64,000 nt of DNA from Gracilaria domingensis (lineage: Eukaryota; Rhodophyta; Florideophyceae; Gracilariales; Gracilariaceae): contig VCMS01000007.1 in assembly GCA_022539475.1 (NCBI GenBank), positions 665,496-729,495 of the forward strand, given 5' to 3'. This document shows, piece by piece, positions 1 through 9,929 of this stretch (position 1 is the first letter of the stretch; each line of letters begins with the position of its first letter). The position numbers and the translations under genes were made by a program. The notes under the pieces are model-generated. The model searched no databases, was not told the origin of the DNA, and worked only from the letters and a program-made list of their open reading frames with translations.

Positions 1-10
1 TACTTTGCAG

Positions 11-546
11 GTTGAAGGTGCAAAGGGATTGACAGTCTTAAGAGGCAGGCTAGCCCACGGAGGTCCACTTGTTCTCTATCACGGAGCACTTGCGACATAC
101 TCGGCAACCTTAGTTGGACAGTAAGTTATCGACCTCAGCCAGAGCTTTCCTTTGCATGACATCCTTCCTCTGATATTCTAACCTCTCAAAACGAAACAAG
201 CTTTCCTTGGTTCTTCACCTTTAACACTCTCCAAGAATATATTCCGAAGCCGGATCCCGACAAAACCTTCCAGAAGTTTGGTCGCAATGCCTTCATTGGC
301 TTCACTTCTTCAGTTATTTCCGATTGCTGCAGTAACAGTTTGCGTGTTGTTAAGACTACCAAGCAAACACATCAAACGCCAATTACTTACCCACAAGCGA
401 TCAAGATGGTACTGGATGCCGATGGGATCATGGGCTTGCTGGGTCGCGGGCTACGTACCCGAATCATTGCTAATGGGTTCCAGGGGCTCACGTTTTCCGT
501 TATCTGGAAGGCGCTCGAAGAGAAGTGGAACAAGGCTTACAACTGA
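11..546 (+). CDS. Mitochondrial carrier family protein, C-terminal part (partial)
   Basis: The window opens in an intron (ttgcag acceptor at 5-10). Two exons can be read: 11-120 and 201-546, joined over an 80-bp intron with a GTAAGT donor at 121 and an AAG acceptor at 198-200. A branch-like tctaac lies upstream of the acceptor. The joined frame has no stop and gives about 151 residues ending in NKAYN. It reads as the last part of a six-helix carrier: a membrane segment around GPLVLYHGALATYSATLVG, a matrix loop, then SNSLRVVKTTKQT (the helix-5 PX[DE]XX[KR]-type signature in degenerate form) and GIMGLLGRGLRTRI followed by GFQGLTFSVIWKALEEKW. Carriers exchange metabolites across the inner mitochondrial membrane; the substrate cannot be told from this part. 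The 5' exons lie outside the window. Confidence 0.8.
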
Positions 547-552
547 GCAATC

Positions 553-1626
553 TTATGTATTTCCTTTTAACGGGCTAAGCGTATCATATGGCACCTCTTG
601 CATGTACTTATCGCGGATTTCCTCTATGTCCGTAACCATATCATGCTTACGTATAGGGTTGCGCAGTAAATATGCAGGATGGAATACTGGCATTACACGC
701 GGCTGTTTTCCACCCCCGTACCATTTTCCTCTGACCTTGGTGATGCTAACGGGCCCTAGCATTGCTTGCGCTGCAACTGCACCTGCAAGCACAATGATTG
801 CGGGTTGGATCAACCGTATTTCCTCAAGAAGAAAGGGCTTATAGTACTGCATTTCGGCAGTGTTTGGTGTCCTATTCTTTCGAGGTCTTCTCTTCACCAC
901 ATTTGTCACGTAAATCTGTGTCTCGATATCAAATCCTCCATAGTGGAAGATCTTGTCCAGCAGTTCTCCAGCTCGGCCAACGAATGGCTGTCCCAACTTA
1001 TCCTCCATTTCGCCAGGCGCTTCGCCAATGATCATTAATTTCGCTGTCGTAGATCCCCGATACGTTACAATTCGTCCTCCCTCGCTTTGCAGAGGGTCGT
1101 CTTTCAACTGCTCCAAAGCTTTCATTAGATCTTCATGAGAAGCAAAGTGCATACCGTTTTCAATGCCTGCTTCCTTGAGCTGTACTTCTTCAAGTCCTGT
1201 AGGCTTAGTTTTTTTGTTCGCAGCTTTCTTTCTGGTCTTGCCCTTTTTGACGTCAATCTCATTCTTACTTTTTCGCTTCTCTTTGTTTTCTGCTTTCGCA
1301 CCAGCGCTAATCTCCGTCACCCCCCCTTCTTGTGCTCCTGAAAGTGCGTCATGTCCTGCACTTGGATTTTCGTTCTCCAAACCATTAGACTCGGACGATT
1401 GACAGCTTGCTCTGCGGGAGCGGGCTACTCGGTACTTGTGAAATGGAGATGGCATGAATATTTTTGCTTTAGCTGCGTCGCTGATATCTGAACACATACT
1501 CCATCTCCCAACTCTGAACTTGAGTGAATGCCCGATGCTCCGGACCGTAAGCCTTGACCGCGTCAAAACGGCCAACTGCGGGACGTAAGCAAACGCCAAA
1601 CCCATTGCCTGCTTTGATGGACTCAT
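553..1626 (-). CDS. Uracil-DNA glycosylase, family 4/5-like, organelle-type
   Basis: Single-exon frame of 357 residues. Residues from about 185 to the end form a UDG superfamily domain: motif A GEAPGEMEDKLGQPFVG, then YVTNVVKRRPRKNR, then the helix LIQPAIIVLAGAVAAQAMLG, ITKVRGKWY and motif B FHPAYLLRNP. The enzyme would remove uracil from DNA to start base-excision repair. The first 185 residues are low-complexity, basic and poorly conserved, and probably include a targeting peptide, which suits a plastid or mitochondrial repair enzyme. The four Cys that bind the [4Fe-4S] cluster in classical family 4 enzymes are not visible: the expected VVKC position is Arg and the later Cys position is Tyr. 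It is convergent with the carrier gene, with only 6 bp between the stops. The exact start is uncertain because an upstream Met-rich region could also serve. Confidence 0.8.
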   Translation of the reverse strand: MSPSKQAMGLAFAYVPQLAVLTRSRLTVRSIGHSLKFRVGRWSMCSDISDAAKAKIFMPSPFHKYRVARSRRASCQSSESNGLENENPSAGHDALSGAQEGGVTEISAGAKAENKEKRKSKNEIDVKKGKTRKKAANKKTKPTGLEEVQLKEAGIENGMHFASHEDLMKALEQLKDDPLQSEGGRIVTYRGSTTAKLMIIGEAPGEMEDKLGQPFVGRAGELLDKIFHYGGFDIETQIYVTNVVKRRPRKNRTPNTAEMQYYKPFLLEEIRLIQPAIIVLAGAVAAQAMLGPVSITKVRGKWYGGGKQPRVMPVFHPAYLLRNPIRKHDMVTDIEEIRDKYMQEVPYDTLSPLKGNT

Positions 1627-2432
1627 TTCCCTCGACCTGGAGCGGCACTGGCAGTAACGGAACGCAAAAGTAGGAACTCAAAAACCCTGTACTGTAGTTA
1701 AAAAGACTTAACGGATGAAGAATGAATGACAGATGGGAAAGATGTTACGGGTGACAACCCTTTGCTATCGGATTGCACGCTCAGGGTAGGATACCTTACT
1801 CTAGGGCTCAAAGGCTATAAGGCTAGCCTTCTGTTCCATGGATTTTTTGTGTTCTTTAATAATCGTAGATACTGTCTGTGGAATTGCAGGCGCTTCCTGC
1901 CTCATGAAAAGCAGGCGGTATGACTTCATGCTTCCCTTTGCACTGGCTAGTTCGGCTTTCGAGTTCGTCAATGGCGAAGATCATTACATTTTGCAACCCG
2001 TTGCGGATGTTCAGTATTGTGGAAATTGTTCCTTCCAACAACCCCAACACTCTCGGTAGTTGCAGAAATACGCAGCCGAGTGAGCGTAACGCTTCTGCTG
2101 CTTACGTGTAGTAGGTAATGGCTGCGGCTTAGAGGTTTGTTGTGTACGTGACAAAAGCACGCGTAGAAGCTCAATAGCTTCACCGTTTCATAAATAGAGA
2201 GACTTGCAGAGGGTAGATCAAAGTTTGAACTAAGTTTATCCTCTTAGCAGTTGGACTCGCAGAACCCATTAGGACCCATAGAATTGCATTCTGAGATGAC
2301 GGTGAGACAATATTTATCGTTCATCAGTGATGAATCATCACGTATTGATACAAACAAGCGTGGCATAGGCATGGATTCTCTTCCTTTTCTTCTGCTGCAA
2401 GTTTCACAGTTCTCGTTCTCTTGATTGTCTGC
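1627..2432. other. Intergenic, no gene recognised
   Basis: About 800 bp between two minus-strand genes. Only short overlapping frames of fewer than 75 codons in several phases are present, none with a recognisable domain. It should contain the UDG promoter and the 3' UTR of the phosphatase gene; no clear TATA box or terminator was seen. Confidence 0.5.
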
Positions 2433-3839
2433 TCATCTCCATATGCTAGTTCGCTTCGAAAGGGGGGTGGGAAGCGGCGATGGTCTTGGGGAGAGTGATT
2501 CTATTGACTCTGGTTCTGGAGAAAAGTGCCTTGGCGTGGAAAGAGACAAAGCAGCAAATGAGTCAGTCTTCGAGGACAAACCACCAGAACAAGAAAGAGG
2601 TGTGGAAACGGATTCGATAGAACGTTTTGCTGTTCTCTGCCCATATTTCTTTAGGTTCACAATCATAGCGCTGACGTCATCACGAGCACCCCGTCCTTGA
2701 GCTGCATCTAATATTCTTTGGACAGCTACTGTTTCCCCCTTTTCACAGTATTTCCTTGCGATTTCCGCGACTTCTTCATCTTGAAGAACGTCCCAAATTC
2801 CATCGCTTGCGATAATCACAGCCTCGAAGCCATTCAATTGGATTTCATTTATCTCAGGCTCAGCAAGCACAATGGTCCTTTGTTCTGCATCACCGATCGA
2901 TCGCGTTAAAGACAACACGCCATTTATTCTTCCTTTCAAGAAAAACCCGCCTTCTCTCACGCACCTCAGCTGTTCCGCAGGGTTTGATTCTCGATGGTCT
3001 TCAGATAAACGTTTGACCTCCGTCTTTCCAAAAGCAATAACACGAGAGTCTCCAACGTAAGCAATGGTCATGATATCTCCAACTAGGGCCACGACTGTTG
3101 CGGTTGTGCCGCAAAGACCGCTAAGTTTCGTGTTACCAATAGGGACATCTGTACGTGGTAGGGAGTGATCAGACATTGAGGAAGTCTTTCTAGATCTTCT
3201 AGCAATGGATCCAGAGGCTACTAGATACAGATGGAGAAGTGTCTCATCCATTGTAAGGAATGCAGTTCTCAAAGCGGCTCTCAAATCCCCACTTTTTCGA
3301 TATGTGTTTAAGATCATGCCAAATAACTTCTCGCTAGAGAGGTCGGAGGCCTCAGCCCCACCATGTCCATCAAAGATACCGAAGAGAGATACAAGCGGTC
3401 TAAGACCTCGTTGGGCGAGTTCTTTGGCAGCAAATCTATCTTCAAGGTTGCTGTGGCGACGTCCTCTTCTCGCTAGGGCAGCATATACCTCTCCACATGC
3501 TTGCAGCTCAGCTGGAGACGTAGCTTTCGAAGACACTGCCACTGGTGATTGTTTTGGAAGTATCAACCTCGGCGGCCGGGGTGTGAGTCTTCGCGGACCA
3601 GAATAGCGTGCTGGGCATTCTGCAAAGCTTTGTTGCCGGTATGGCTTAACCATTGCCGCATTATGTTCGTAAGAATGCGAATCTTGAAGGGACTGAAACT
3701 TTTGAACTTTTGGTGATGGAGATGTCCTATCCATATGCGTGATGTTTGGAGTTCTGAGAGGGTTGTTCTCCGGTCTTTTTCTCGTGGAGGCAAACAGAGT
3801 TGAACTTGATGGCAAATTTCCTTGCACGGCAGATTCCAA
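2433..3839 (-). CDS. PP2C-family Ser/Thr protein phosphatase
   Basis: Single-exon frame of 468 residues starting MESAVQGN. The N-terminal ~115 residues are Ser/Pro/Arg-rich. The catalytic domain runs from about residue 120 to 415 and shows the ordered PP2C motifs: a metal-binding acidic NLEDRF, FGIFDGHGG with the metal Asp, GTTATVVAL, IAYVGDSRVI, SEDHRE, LSLTRSIGD, VIIASDGIWDVL and the final ARDDVSAMIV. All metal-coordinating Asp positions expected of PP2C are present, so the enzyme is probably active as an Mg/Mn-dependent phosphatase. The C-terminal tail (about 50 residues) is rich in Ser/Pro. No membrane segment or kinase-interaction motif was seen, so the pathway is unknown. Confidence 0.9.
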   Translation of the reverse strand: MESAVQGNLPSSSTLFASTRKRPENNPLRTPNITHMDRTSPSPKVQKFQSLQDSHSYEHNAAMVKPYRQQSFAECPARYSGPRRLTPRPPRLILPKQSPVAVSSKATSPAELQACGEVYAALARRGRRHSNLEDRFAAKELAQRGLRPLVSLFGIFDGHGGAEASDLSSEKLFGMILNTYRKSGDLRAALRTAFLTMDETLLHLYLVASGSIARRSRKTSSMSDHSLPRTDVPIGNTKLSGLCGTTATVVALVGDIMTIAYVGDSRVIAFGKTEVKRLSEDHRESNPAEQLRCVREGGFFLKGRINGVLSLTRSIGDAEQRTIVLAEPEINEIQLNGFEAVIIASDGIWDVLQDEEVAEIARKYCEKGETVAVQRILDAAQGRGARDDVSAMIVNLKKYGQRTAKRSIESVSTPLSCSGGLSSKTDSFAALSLSTPRHFSPEPESIESLSPRPSPLPTPLSKRTSIWR

Positions 3840-5626
3840 TTATGGGTCAATTCAGTTTAGAGCACGCTATACTGGTGTCGTGCAGTTGAAAGACGCCTAG
3901 GTTTTCGAAGTTCTGCTTCTGAGGAGTACGTTGCCAAGCTTTGTAAACCAAAATTACATGGGACGTTGCGGTACTCTTCCTTGTTGGATTCTTTGAATTT
4001 ATAGGAAGCAAGTTAAGAATTGTGTTCTTGAGTTCCCCAGCTAAGTTTGTTGGATGGCAGATATTTACATGAATCCATGAGAACAAGTCGTTGTAGCGAC
4101 TTTGACAAGTTCCGCGCGATGCCCTTCTTTGCTGTGCAGTAGGAAGAGACAGAAATGGTGGAACATCAACAAGCACAGAAGCGTTTTGCATCTCTCAGAC
4201 ATCCTCTTAACCCTTTTGGGACTAAAAGTTCTTATGTCTAGTGAGCTATTAACTTCGTGTACAAGTATGGACACGTCATCAAGTAGTGAAGACATGCGCA
4301 GGATGTATTCGTGTTTCATAATTCTATAGTATGAATTGTATGGTAAGTCCTTTGGGGACCAACGATGTGATAGGATTTCTTTGTATTTGTTGAAAGAAGC
4401 CCTCCTGGTTTCCATTTGCAACAAAAACTTACAAGGATAACCTACAGTGGATATGATACCGAGACTGTTAAGCAGTTATACCGTACGCACTCAAGGAGTG
4501 CCACGCAAGAGTGTCATCTGAAAACCGTCATGAATGATGGAATTTGCCTTAAAGACTTTTCATCGTATAGTAAAAAGCTGAGACAACCATTTAACGCCTG
4601 TGTCACAGTTCAGCACCACCTATGAAGGTAATCAAGAAGGACCCCACGAAAGATTGACATACTGGCCACAAAAAGATAACAAGGGAACCACAGAAACTCA
4701 AGCCTAGGACAAGGAGAGGGAAGGGTTGCCGCGTGCAATTGAAAAAGAGGGTGGAGTACAAAACTCCAATTGAACGGCTTTAAAGCATTGATGGTGGCCT
4801 TTTCAGTAAAATAAAGTTTCGTTGAGCGACGCTCCGCTTGCAGTTCTGATGAGAGAGGGAAAGAGAGAGAAAGCGAGAGAAAAAAGGCTTGTCTCACTGG
4901 AAGTGATGCGAGGACCATTAGGCACCTGACACTCTCTTGTTATTGCCCAGTGAGTGTAGCACGGTTGCTGGATTTTGGTTGTTCACTATGATAATAGTGA
5001 GATGCTGCAGGGTGCCAAAGGTTGTTTGGGACGTCGAAAATCCCATCGAACGAGTACGAGGCGCCGTCTGAGTAACCGTGGCGCACGCGTTCCGAAAGAA
5101 GATCAAACGACCTACCCTTGTAAACGTTACCAACGAACGAAACCTTTTAACTTCACAAGACGAGCGATTTGTCCTAATTTTTGGGAGGCAAATCACCTTT
5201 GCATTTGGCTGTATCTACAGTATTGCTCAAGTGAAGCCTGCTGCCAGGATTCTATCCTGAGGATAGCATCCATTGAGGATGAGGGCTAATTTGAACACCA
5301 TGGGTGGCCCGCTCTAGCGGCTTCCGTTCACAGATCTCACGCACTACTGCTCGGTTTAGTGGACTAACGCGACAATACATGTTCGCTTGCGAGTTCTGTT
5401 GACGTCCAAACCATTGCCGGGATATCAAGAATCCGTGCCAATTCAATATCGATTCTTTGTCAACTAGAGCGCACAAAGAAGCTATCCAAAAGGACGAGAG
5501 GTTCTCAGAGTCGAGTTAGATTTAATCAGGGAAAGTATCCGATTGAATATTTACTCTGTTCAGTGGAGAAGAAAGAAACGGCTGTGTCAAGGCTCTAGAG
5601 ATCGCTGGGGAGCATTCCAATACAGA
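3840..5626. other. Intergenic, only weak ORFs
   Basis: About 1.8 kb between divergent genes. Two overlapping minus-strand frames (4065-4424, 119 codons, and 3847-4191, 114 codons) contain sensible-looking stretches such as WSPKDLPYNSYYRIMKHEY and RYNDLFSWIHVN, and could be pieces of one spliced or decayed gene. I could not join them with confident splice sites and recognise no domain. 4840-4885 is a purine-rich (GA)n-like tract. The remainder looks non-coding. Confidence 0.35.
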
Positions 5627-6558
5627 ATGCAAAATTATGGAGAAGCAGGCCGCCCTCGCAAATCTTACAAAGCTGCCTATGGGGCCACTCCCAATCCGTT
5701 CAAAGAGATGTTTACTAGATACCGAACACAACTAGACGAACAGGTATGACGCTTGCAATCCGCTGCTAAGATCACGAAGAATCTCGATCAAATTCTATGT
5801 CATGATGAAATCGGAACTTGTTCACTGACCCCGATTCATATAATTGCTCTTTTTCGAAGCATGACCGGAGAGAACGCCTTGTAAAGGCAAGTCGGGACAT
5901 CACACGGGAAAGTAAACGTGCCATCAATTCAGTGCATAGGTAAGTTCAGAAGGAATGCGCTCTCTAGCGAAGGCATGCTATTTTATACTGATGATGATTA
6001 CGATGATCCATTTGGTTTTCAAGAATAACTCCTTCAACGCGTGAAAGAGATATCGAACGGATTTCCCAATCTCTTTCGAAAGTAAGAACGATAATGGCGA
6101 CTAGAGTTGCGAATGAAGTTGATCAAAACGATTACTATCGTTTTCACCGTGCGTTTACGTTCGGCATGCAAGAATATGTTGAAGCTCGAACCTTCCTGTA
6201 CTACATCGTTAATCATGCTCTTATGAGTCCCGATCAGATTGAGAGCGAGATAAAGGAGGTCTGTGAAATGAAAGAAAAACCACCGCTTTCACTTGATCTA
6301 TCTGATTACTTACTTGGAGTTGCGGATCTTACTGGTGAGCTTATGAGACAGGGGGTATCAGATTCAAACTCTTCGGGCCAAATTGCCATCTTTCTAGCGG
6401 AGATTGAAGCTTCATTAGGATCTCTTTCTGACAAGCATCAGCTGGATGTAAAGGAACTTCACTTTAAGCTGCAGGTCCTCAAAAGAAGTGTTTCAAAAGT
6501 CGAGAGGACGTGCTACGACGTAGCCATACAGGATGCTGAGCTTTTGCTTCGTCAATAA
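5627..6558 (+). CDS. TSNAX: TRAX, translin-associated factor X (three exons)
   Basis: Exons 5627-5743, 5860-5939 and 6024-6558 join into a 243-residue protein. Introns of 116 and 84 bp use GTATGA/AAG and GTAAGT/AAG. Reading through, FTRYRTQLDEQ is followed by HDRRERLVKASRDIT and ESKRAINSVHRITP, the N-terminal TRAX helices. Exon 3 gives FHRAFTFGMQEYVEA and DYLLGVADLTGELMR and ends with LQVLKRSVSKVERTCYDV. The acidic residues of the TRAX nuclease site (in QEYVEA and DLTGELMR) are present. TRAX partners translin in the octameric C3PO RNase, which acts on RISC passenger strands and on pre-tRNA leader fragments. Translin itself is not in the window. The start was chosen as the only Met in frame before the conserved helix (MQNYGEAG). 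The protein is slightly shorter than the human one (290). Confidence 0.9.
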
Positions 6559-7383
6559 GAAAAGGTTTCAAGCTCTTCAAAGTGATCATCCTGCGACGTC
6601 AATTGACTGCTCGAGCTGCTCATGTCATGTGATAGTTTTGGTAATGGTAAGGATTATCGTACTGAGAAATGGCAACCTCCACGAGAGGAGACAGGGTGTT
6701 TTTGATGCAGCAGTGTTGAGATTCGGTCTTGTTCATCACAGTTCCGGAATGTCACCGACATCACCCCGTAGAGAAACAAGCGTAATTTCAACCCTCGTTT
6801 TGAGAGGATTCTGTGATATGGGCGACGATCATCGTGATGATGAACGTCAGTACATTTGTGTGTTGCGGAACAAGTTTTGTTTCAGATGATTAGCGCCGTC
6901 TGCGCGATGCTATACCATGCGTAAATTGAAAAAGATTTGTAACATTTGTTGCAATTAGAAGAGGATGCACTTATGTGGCAAATAACTTGAGTAACTTGCC
7001 GTGTTTCTATTCTCAATTGAGGAGAGGTAGCATAGAATTCGAGCACGTCGCCCGGAAGTACTACTCACTCCCATCTTAGACTTGTCATGTGCACTGAAAA
7101 GCAACAGAATCAAAAGCGGTTCTGCTCCAACGTCTTCCTTTTCATCATTCCCTTACAAAAACTGGAAGCTGGTATTCCTTTTGAGGAGCTGCAGTTATCA
7201 AAACAAGTGCAACTGCTGTCATCACACAAAGCTTGACGCTTGTAGTTATACTAGGTATTTAAACCTCAGCTGAAAATTGCTCACTGCTGTCGGCAACTTC
7301 AAAGTAACAAAGGAAATCTGCTTGTACCGAACACAAAATTTTGTCTGACCTGTTGTCGATGTTCAGAGAAGGCTAAAGGAAAC
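6559..7383. other. Intergenic, no gene recognised
   Basis: About 820 bp between two plus-strand genes. A 118-codon frame at 6533-6889 overlaps the end of TRAX in another phase and has no recognisable motif. I take it as 3' UTR and spacer. Confidence 0.5.
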
Positions 7384-7899
7384 ATGGATGACAAAATCTT
7401 TGACGAATTGGTTGAAGACTTGCAGCAAAGGATGTCTGCGATGAATCTTATTGGGAATGAAACCTTTGACCGCCAGCAGAAGAAGTTGCGTTTGGAATCT
7501 TCGAGCATGAAAGTTGAGTCAGTTCGATCGGAGACCACTTTGAGTGTCACACAAGGTTGCGTTACAAAACTTCAACTCGTAAGACGAAGTAAATCCCAGA
7601 AAATAACAGTGAGGCAAGTTGTGAGTGGGGATACAGCACATGTTTCGTTTGACGACTTTGAGAAAGTCCGCGATCAGTTTTTTGAAACCTTCCAGAAGTC
7701 AATGGATCTAGTCTATCAGCGAGATGTCGATTACATTGGAAAGATGAAATCTGTGACTATGCGCATATGGTTCATACATTTGTCTGTTCCTTTGCTTCTG
7801 AAGAGCAAAATTGCATCAGTGCGAATGAGTGGACGTGTTCCAAAGTTAACCCGAAGCAGAATCAATAAGAAGAGCAATAGGTACTGGAAACGCAAGTAA
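7384..7899 (+). CDS. Hypothetical protein, probably incomplete gene model
   Basis: Frame of 171 residues beginning MDDKIFDELVEDLQQ. The first ~120 residues have the look of a real acidic/basic mixed helical protein (FDDFEKVRDQFFETFQKSMDLVY). After about 7740 the composition changes. The +1 frame over 7743-7870 reads DEICDYAHMVHTFVC and SANEWTCSKVNPKQNQ, which looks more protein-like than the annotated frame. A one-base frame change or an unrecognised small intron is therefore likely near 7740. A further short frame follows at 7905-8186. No family is recognised. It lies between TRAX and the convergent SNARE gene. Confidence 0.4.
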   Translation: MDDKIFDELVEDLQQRMSAMNLIGNETFDRQQKKLRLESSSMKVESVRSETTLSVTQGCVTKLQLVRRSKSQKITVRQVVSGDTAHVSFDDFEKVRDQFFETFQKSMDLVYQRDVDYIGKMKSVTMRIWFIHLSVPLLLKSKIASVRMSGRVPKLTRSRINKKSNRYWKRK

Positions 7900-8504
7900 T
7901 CATCATGAACGATTTCCCCATGTTTACAAGACGGATGCTGCGGAATTCTAATCTGGGCGTCCCAAACCTCAAAACCGTTAAAACCAGGCATGCTCTTCCC
8001 CGACGCACTAACCAGATCGAGGATTTCCTTCAGAATAGTTCTTATAAAATGCAACCTCTTCTTGAAAGTTGGGAACCCTGCTTCCTGACATTATGTATTT
8101 GTTCCGCGATCAGAGCCCATGAACATTTTGTAGCTGCAGTACTTGTCAGCCTGCCACCAGAGTCCTTTAGACGTTACATGGTATGAAGGGGATCTACCAT
8201 GTAGAGCGCAGAAGAGGTAACAAGACCTTTCCTGAAGAGAACTGCAACACATTGTCATCCCCAAAACATCCATGCTCGACACGCGCTCTTCCTCCAGAAC
8301 TATGTTATAAGAGTTCACTTCAATCAATCGATGACATGATCTAGATTAAATAGAAGAGGACAATACATCTTTGGGGAACGACTCGGAGAACGTCAAAAAG
8401 AACAGCTTAGTTTCTGAAGAGAAACACCATATTTAGTCAGTGCAACCTATACAAACATCTAACGACATTGAGAACTTCAGGCAACGATAAACAGCAACGA
8501 TTCC

Positions 8505-9468
8505 CTACTTAATACGATTGATCTTCTTTGCGTTCTCCTTAGTTCTTCGCGAAGTCTCCGTGGTGAAGTCCTTGACTTCAGTGATAAGTTTGTCCTGGTA
8601 TTCCAGTTCATTATTCATCGCTGAGGCCAAGGCCTTCATGTCACCCAAAGCATCGCTGATTTGGTCAAGATCATCATCTTGCTGTCTCATAACCGAAGCA
8701 ACTGCATCAGAGTACTGCGAATAATCTTCAGTAATTTGTCTGGTCTGTTTCACCTCTGCTTCCTTCTTCTTTCCGCGACGTCCACGACGAAAGTCTTGAA
8801 CAGTCTCACCATTAAAGAGCTCATTGCGGTCGTTTTCGAATTGTTCAAGAGTAAGAGCCTTCTGGGAGTCAGTCATCTCGTCAAGGTCCACGGCGTCCAG
8901 ACCTTGTTCGCGCAGCTGTTCCCGACTAGCTCGCTCTTTCTTCGTCGCTTTCACTTTGTCAAGACCCTTTCCAGTTCCCTTCCTACGATGAAACAAACGT
9001 GCAAGTTTGGGTTTCGTCATCTTGTCAATAATACCTAGGGGCGCAAAATAGAGAGCGTGTAATGGGCATTGGAACGCTGGTTAGAACGGTGGTTACTTAT
9101 GGTGAAGTCAAACTCGTTGATGAAAACATACGCTCAGACTTGTCTAGATAGTCATGCACGACTTCAATATCTTCCGACATCTTTTCGAGTTGTGCTGTCT
9201 GTTTGTGCATAGTTTCTGCTGTCGTCACGCCAATGTCGCGAGCTTCGGCCGCAAGTCGTAGTGCGCGCTGTGTGCCTTCTCGTCCCGTTTCAGCCGTGCT
9301 TAGCGCAAGTGCCTCCAGCTGAGAAGCATTCATCTGGTTAAGGTCTTGGGTAGAGGAGTCCTTGTGCTTCATATCGTCGAGACCGAGGTCATCAAAATTG
9401 TCTTGCGGGATAGGTTCATCATCTTCATAAACCGTAACAGTACCCAAATTCCTCCTTCGTCGGAACAT
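8505..9468 (-). CDS. SNAP-25/SNAP-29-type Qb+Qc SNARE (two exons)
   Basis: Minus-strand exons 9468-9132 and 9034-8505, joined over a 97-bp intron with a GTATGT donor and a CCTAG acceptor. The joined frame restores KSERIIDKMTKPKLARLFHR, the linker typical of SNAP-25-type proteins. The product is 288 residues. The Qb SNARE helix lies in exon 1 (about residues 43-110: heptads around EALALSTAETGREGTQRAL and MHKQTAQLEKMSEDI, with Gln at the zero layer). The Qc helix is the C-terminal 55 residues (QQDDDLDQISDALGDMKALA, then LEYQDKLITEVKD). There is no transmembrane segment and no palmitoylated Cys cluster in the linker, so it resembles SNAP-29/SNAP33 more than neuronal SNAP-25. The role would be membrane fusion with a syntaxin and an R-SNARE at the plasma membrane or endosomes. 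Confidence 0.88.
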
Positions 9469-9929
9469 ATTGCAGCAGAAAGAGTGTGGACGCTACGCAC
9501 AGAGAGATACGCGGAGCGAGAGCGAAAGGAGACTATTGCAAGCGACGGCGTGGTTAGATATGAGGCATGAAAGTCTTCCAGCGGCTATCGGGCTTGGCGT
9601 CAACGGTACAAATGTATGGAGTAGCAACAAGGGCCTGCAGTGCTCGTTGGATAAAACGAGCAAAAAAACTTGATTTTTGAATAAGAGAGAGGATTGAAGG
9701 GCTTTCGCCGTTGAGAGAAAGAGAGGCTTCGTAATCGCCCTACGCGGAGTTCCCTGCTTGCCCTGGTGATGTCCATTCAGATTGGTTCAAAAATGGATTC
9801 CATTCATTACCAGCCAGGCATGACGTTCGTGCAAACTTTGCAGCTCGCCTTTTAACCTTGAAAAGACTTGAGGTGAGATAGGGCTTTTCTTGTAGAAACT
9901 GCGTCACACTATACACGAGAGGCAGGCAA
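9469..9929. other. Intergenic, no gene recognised
   Basis: About 460 bp containing the SNARE gene promoter region and the 3' flank of the NOL6 gene. Only short frames without motifs are present. Confidence 0.5.
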
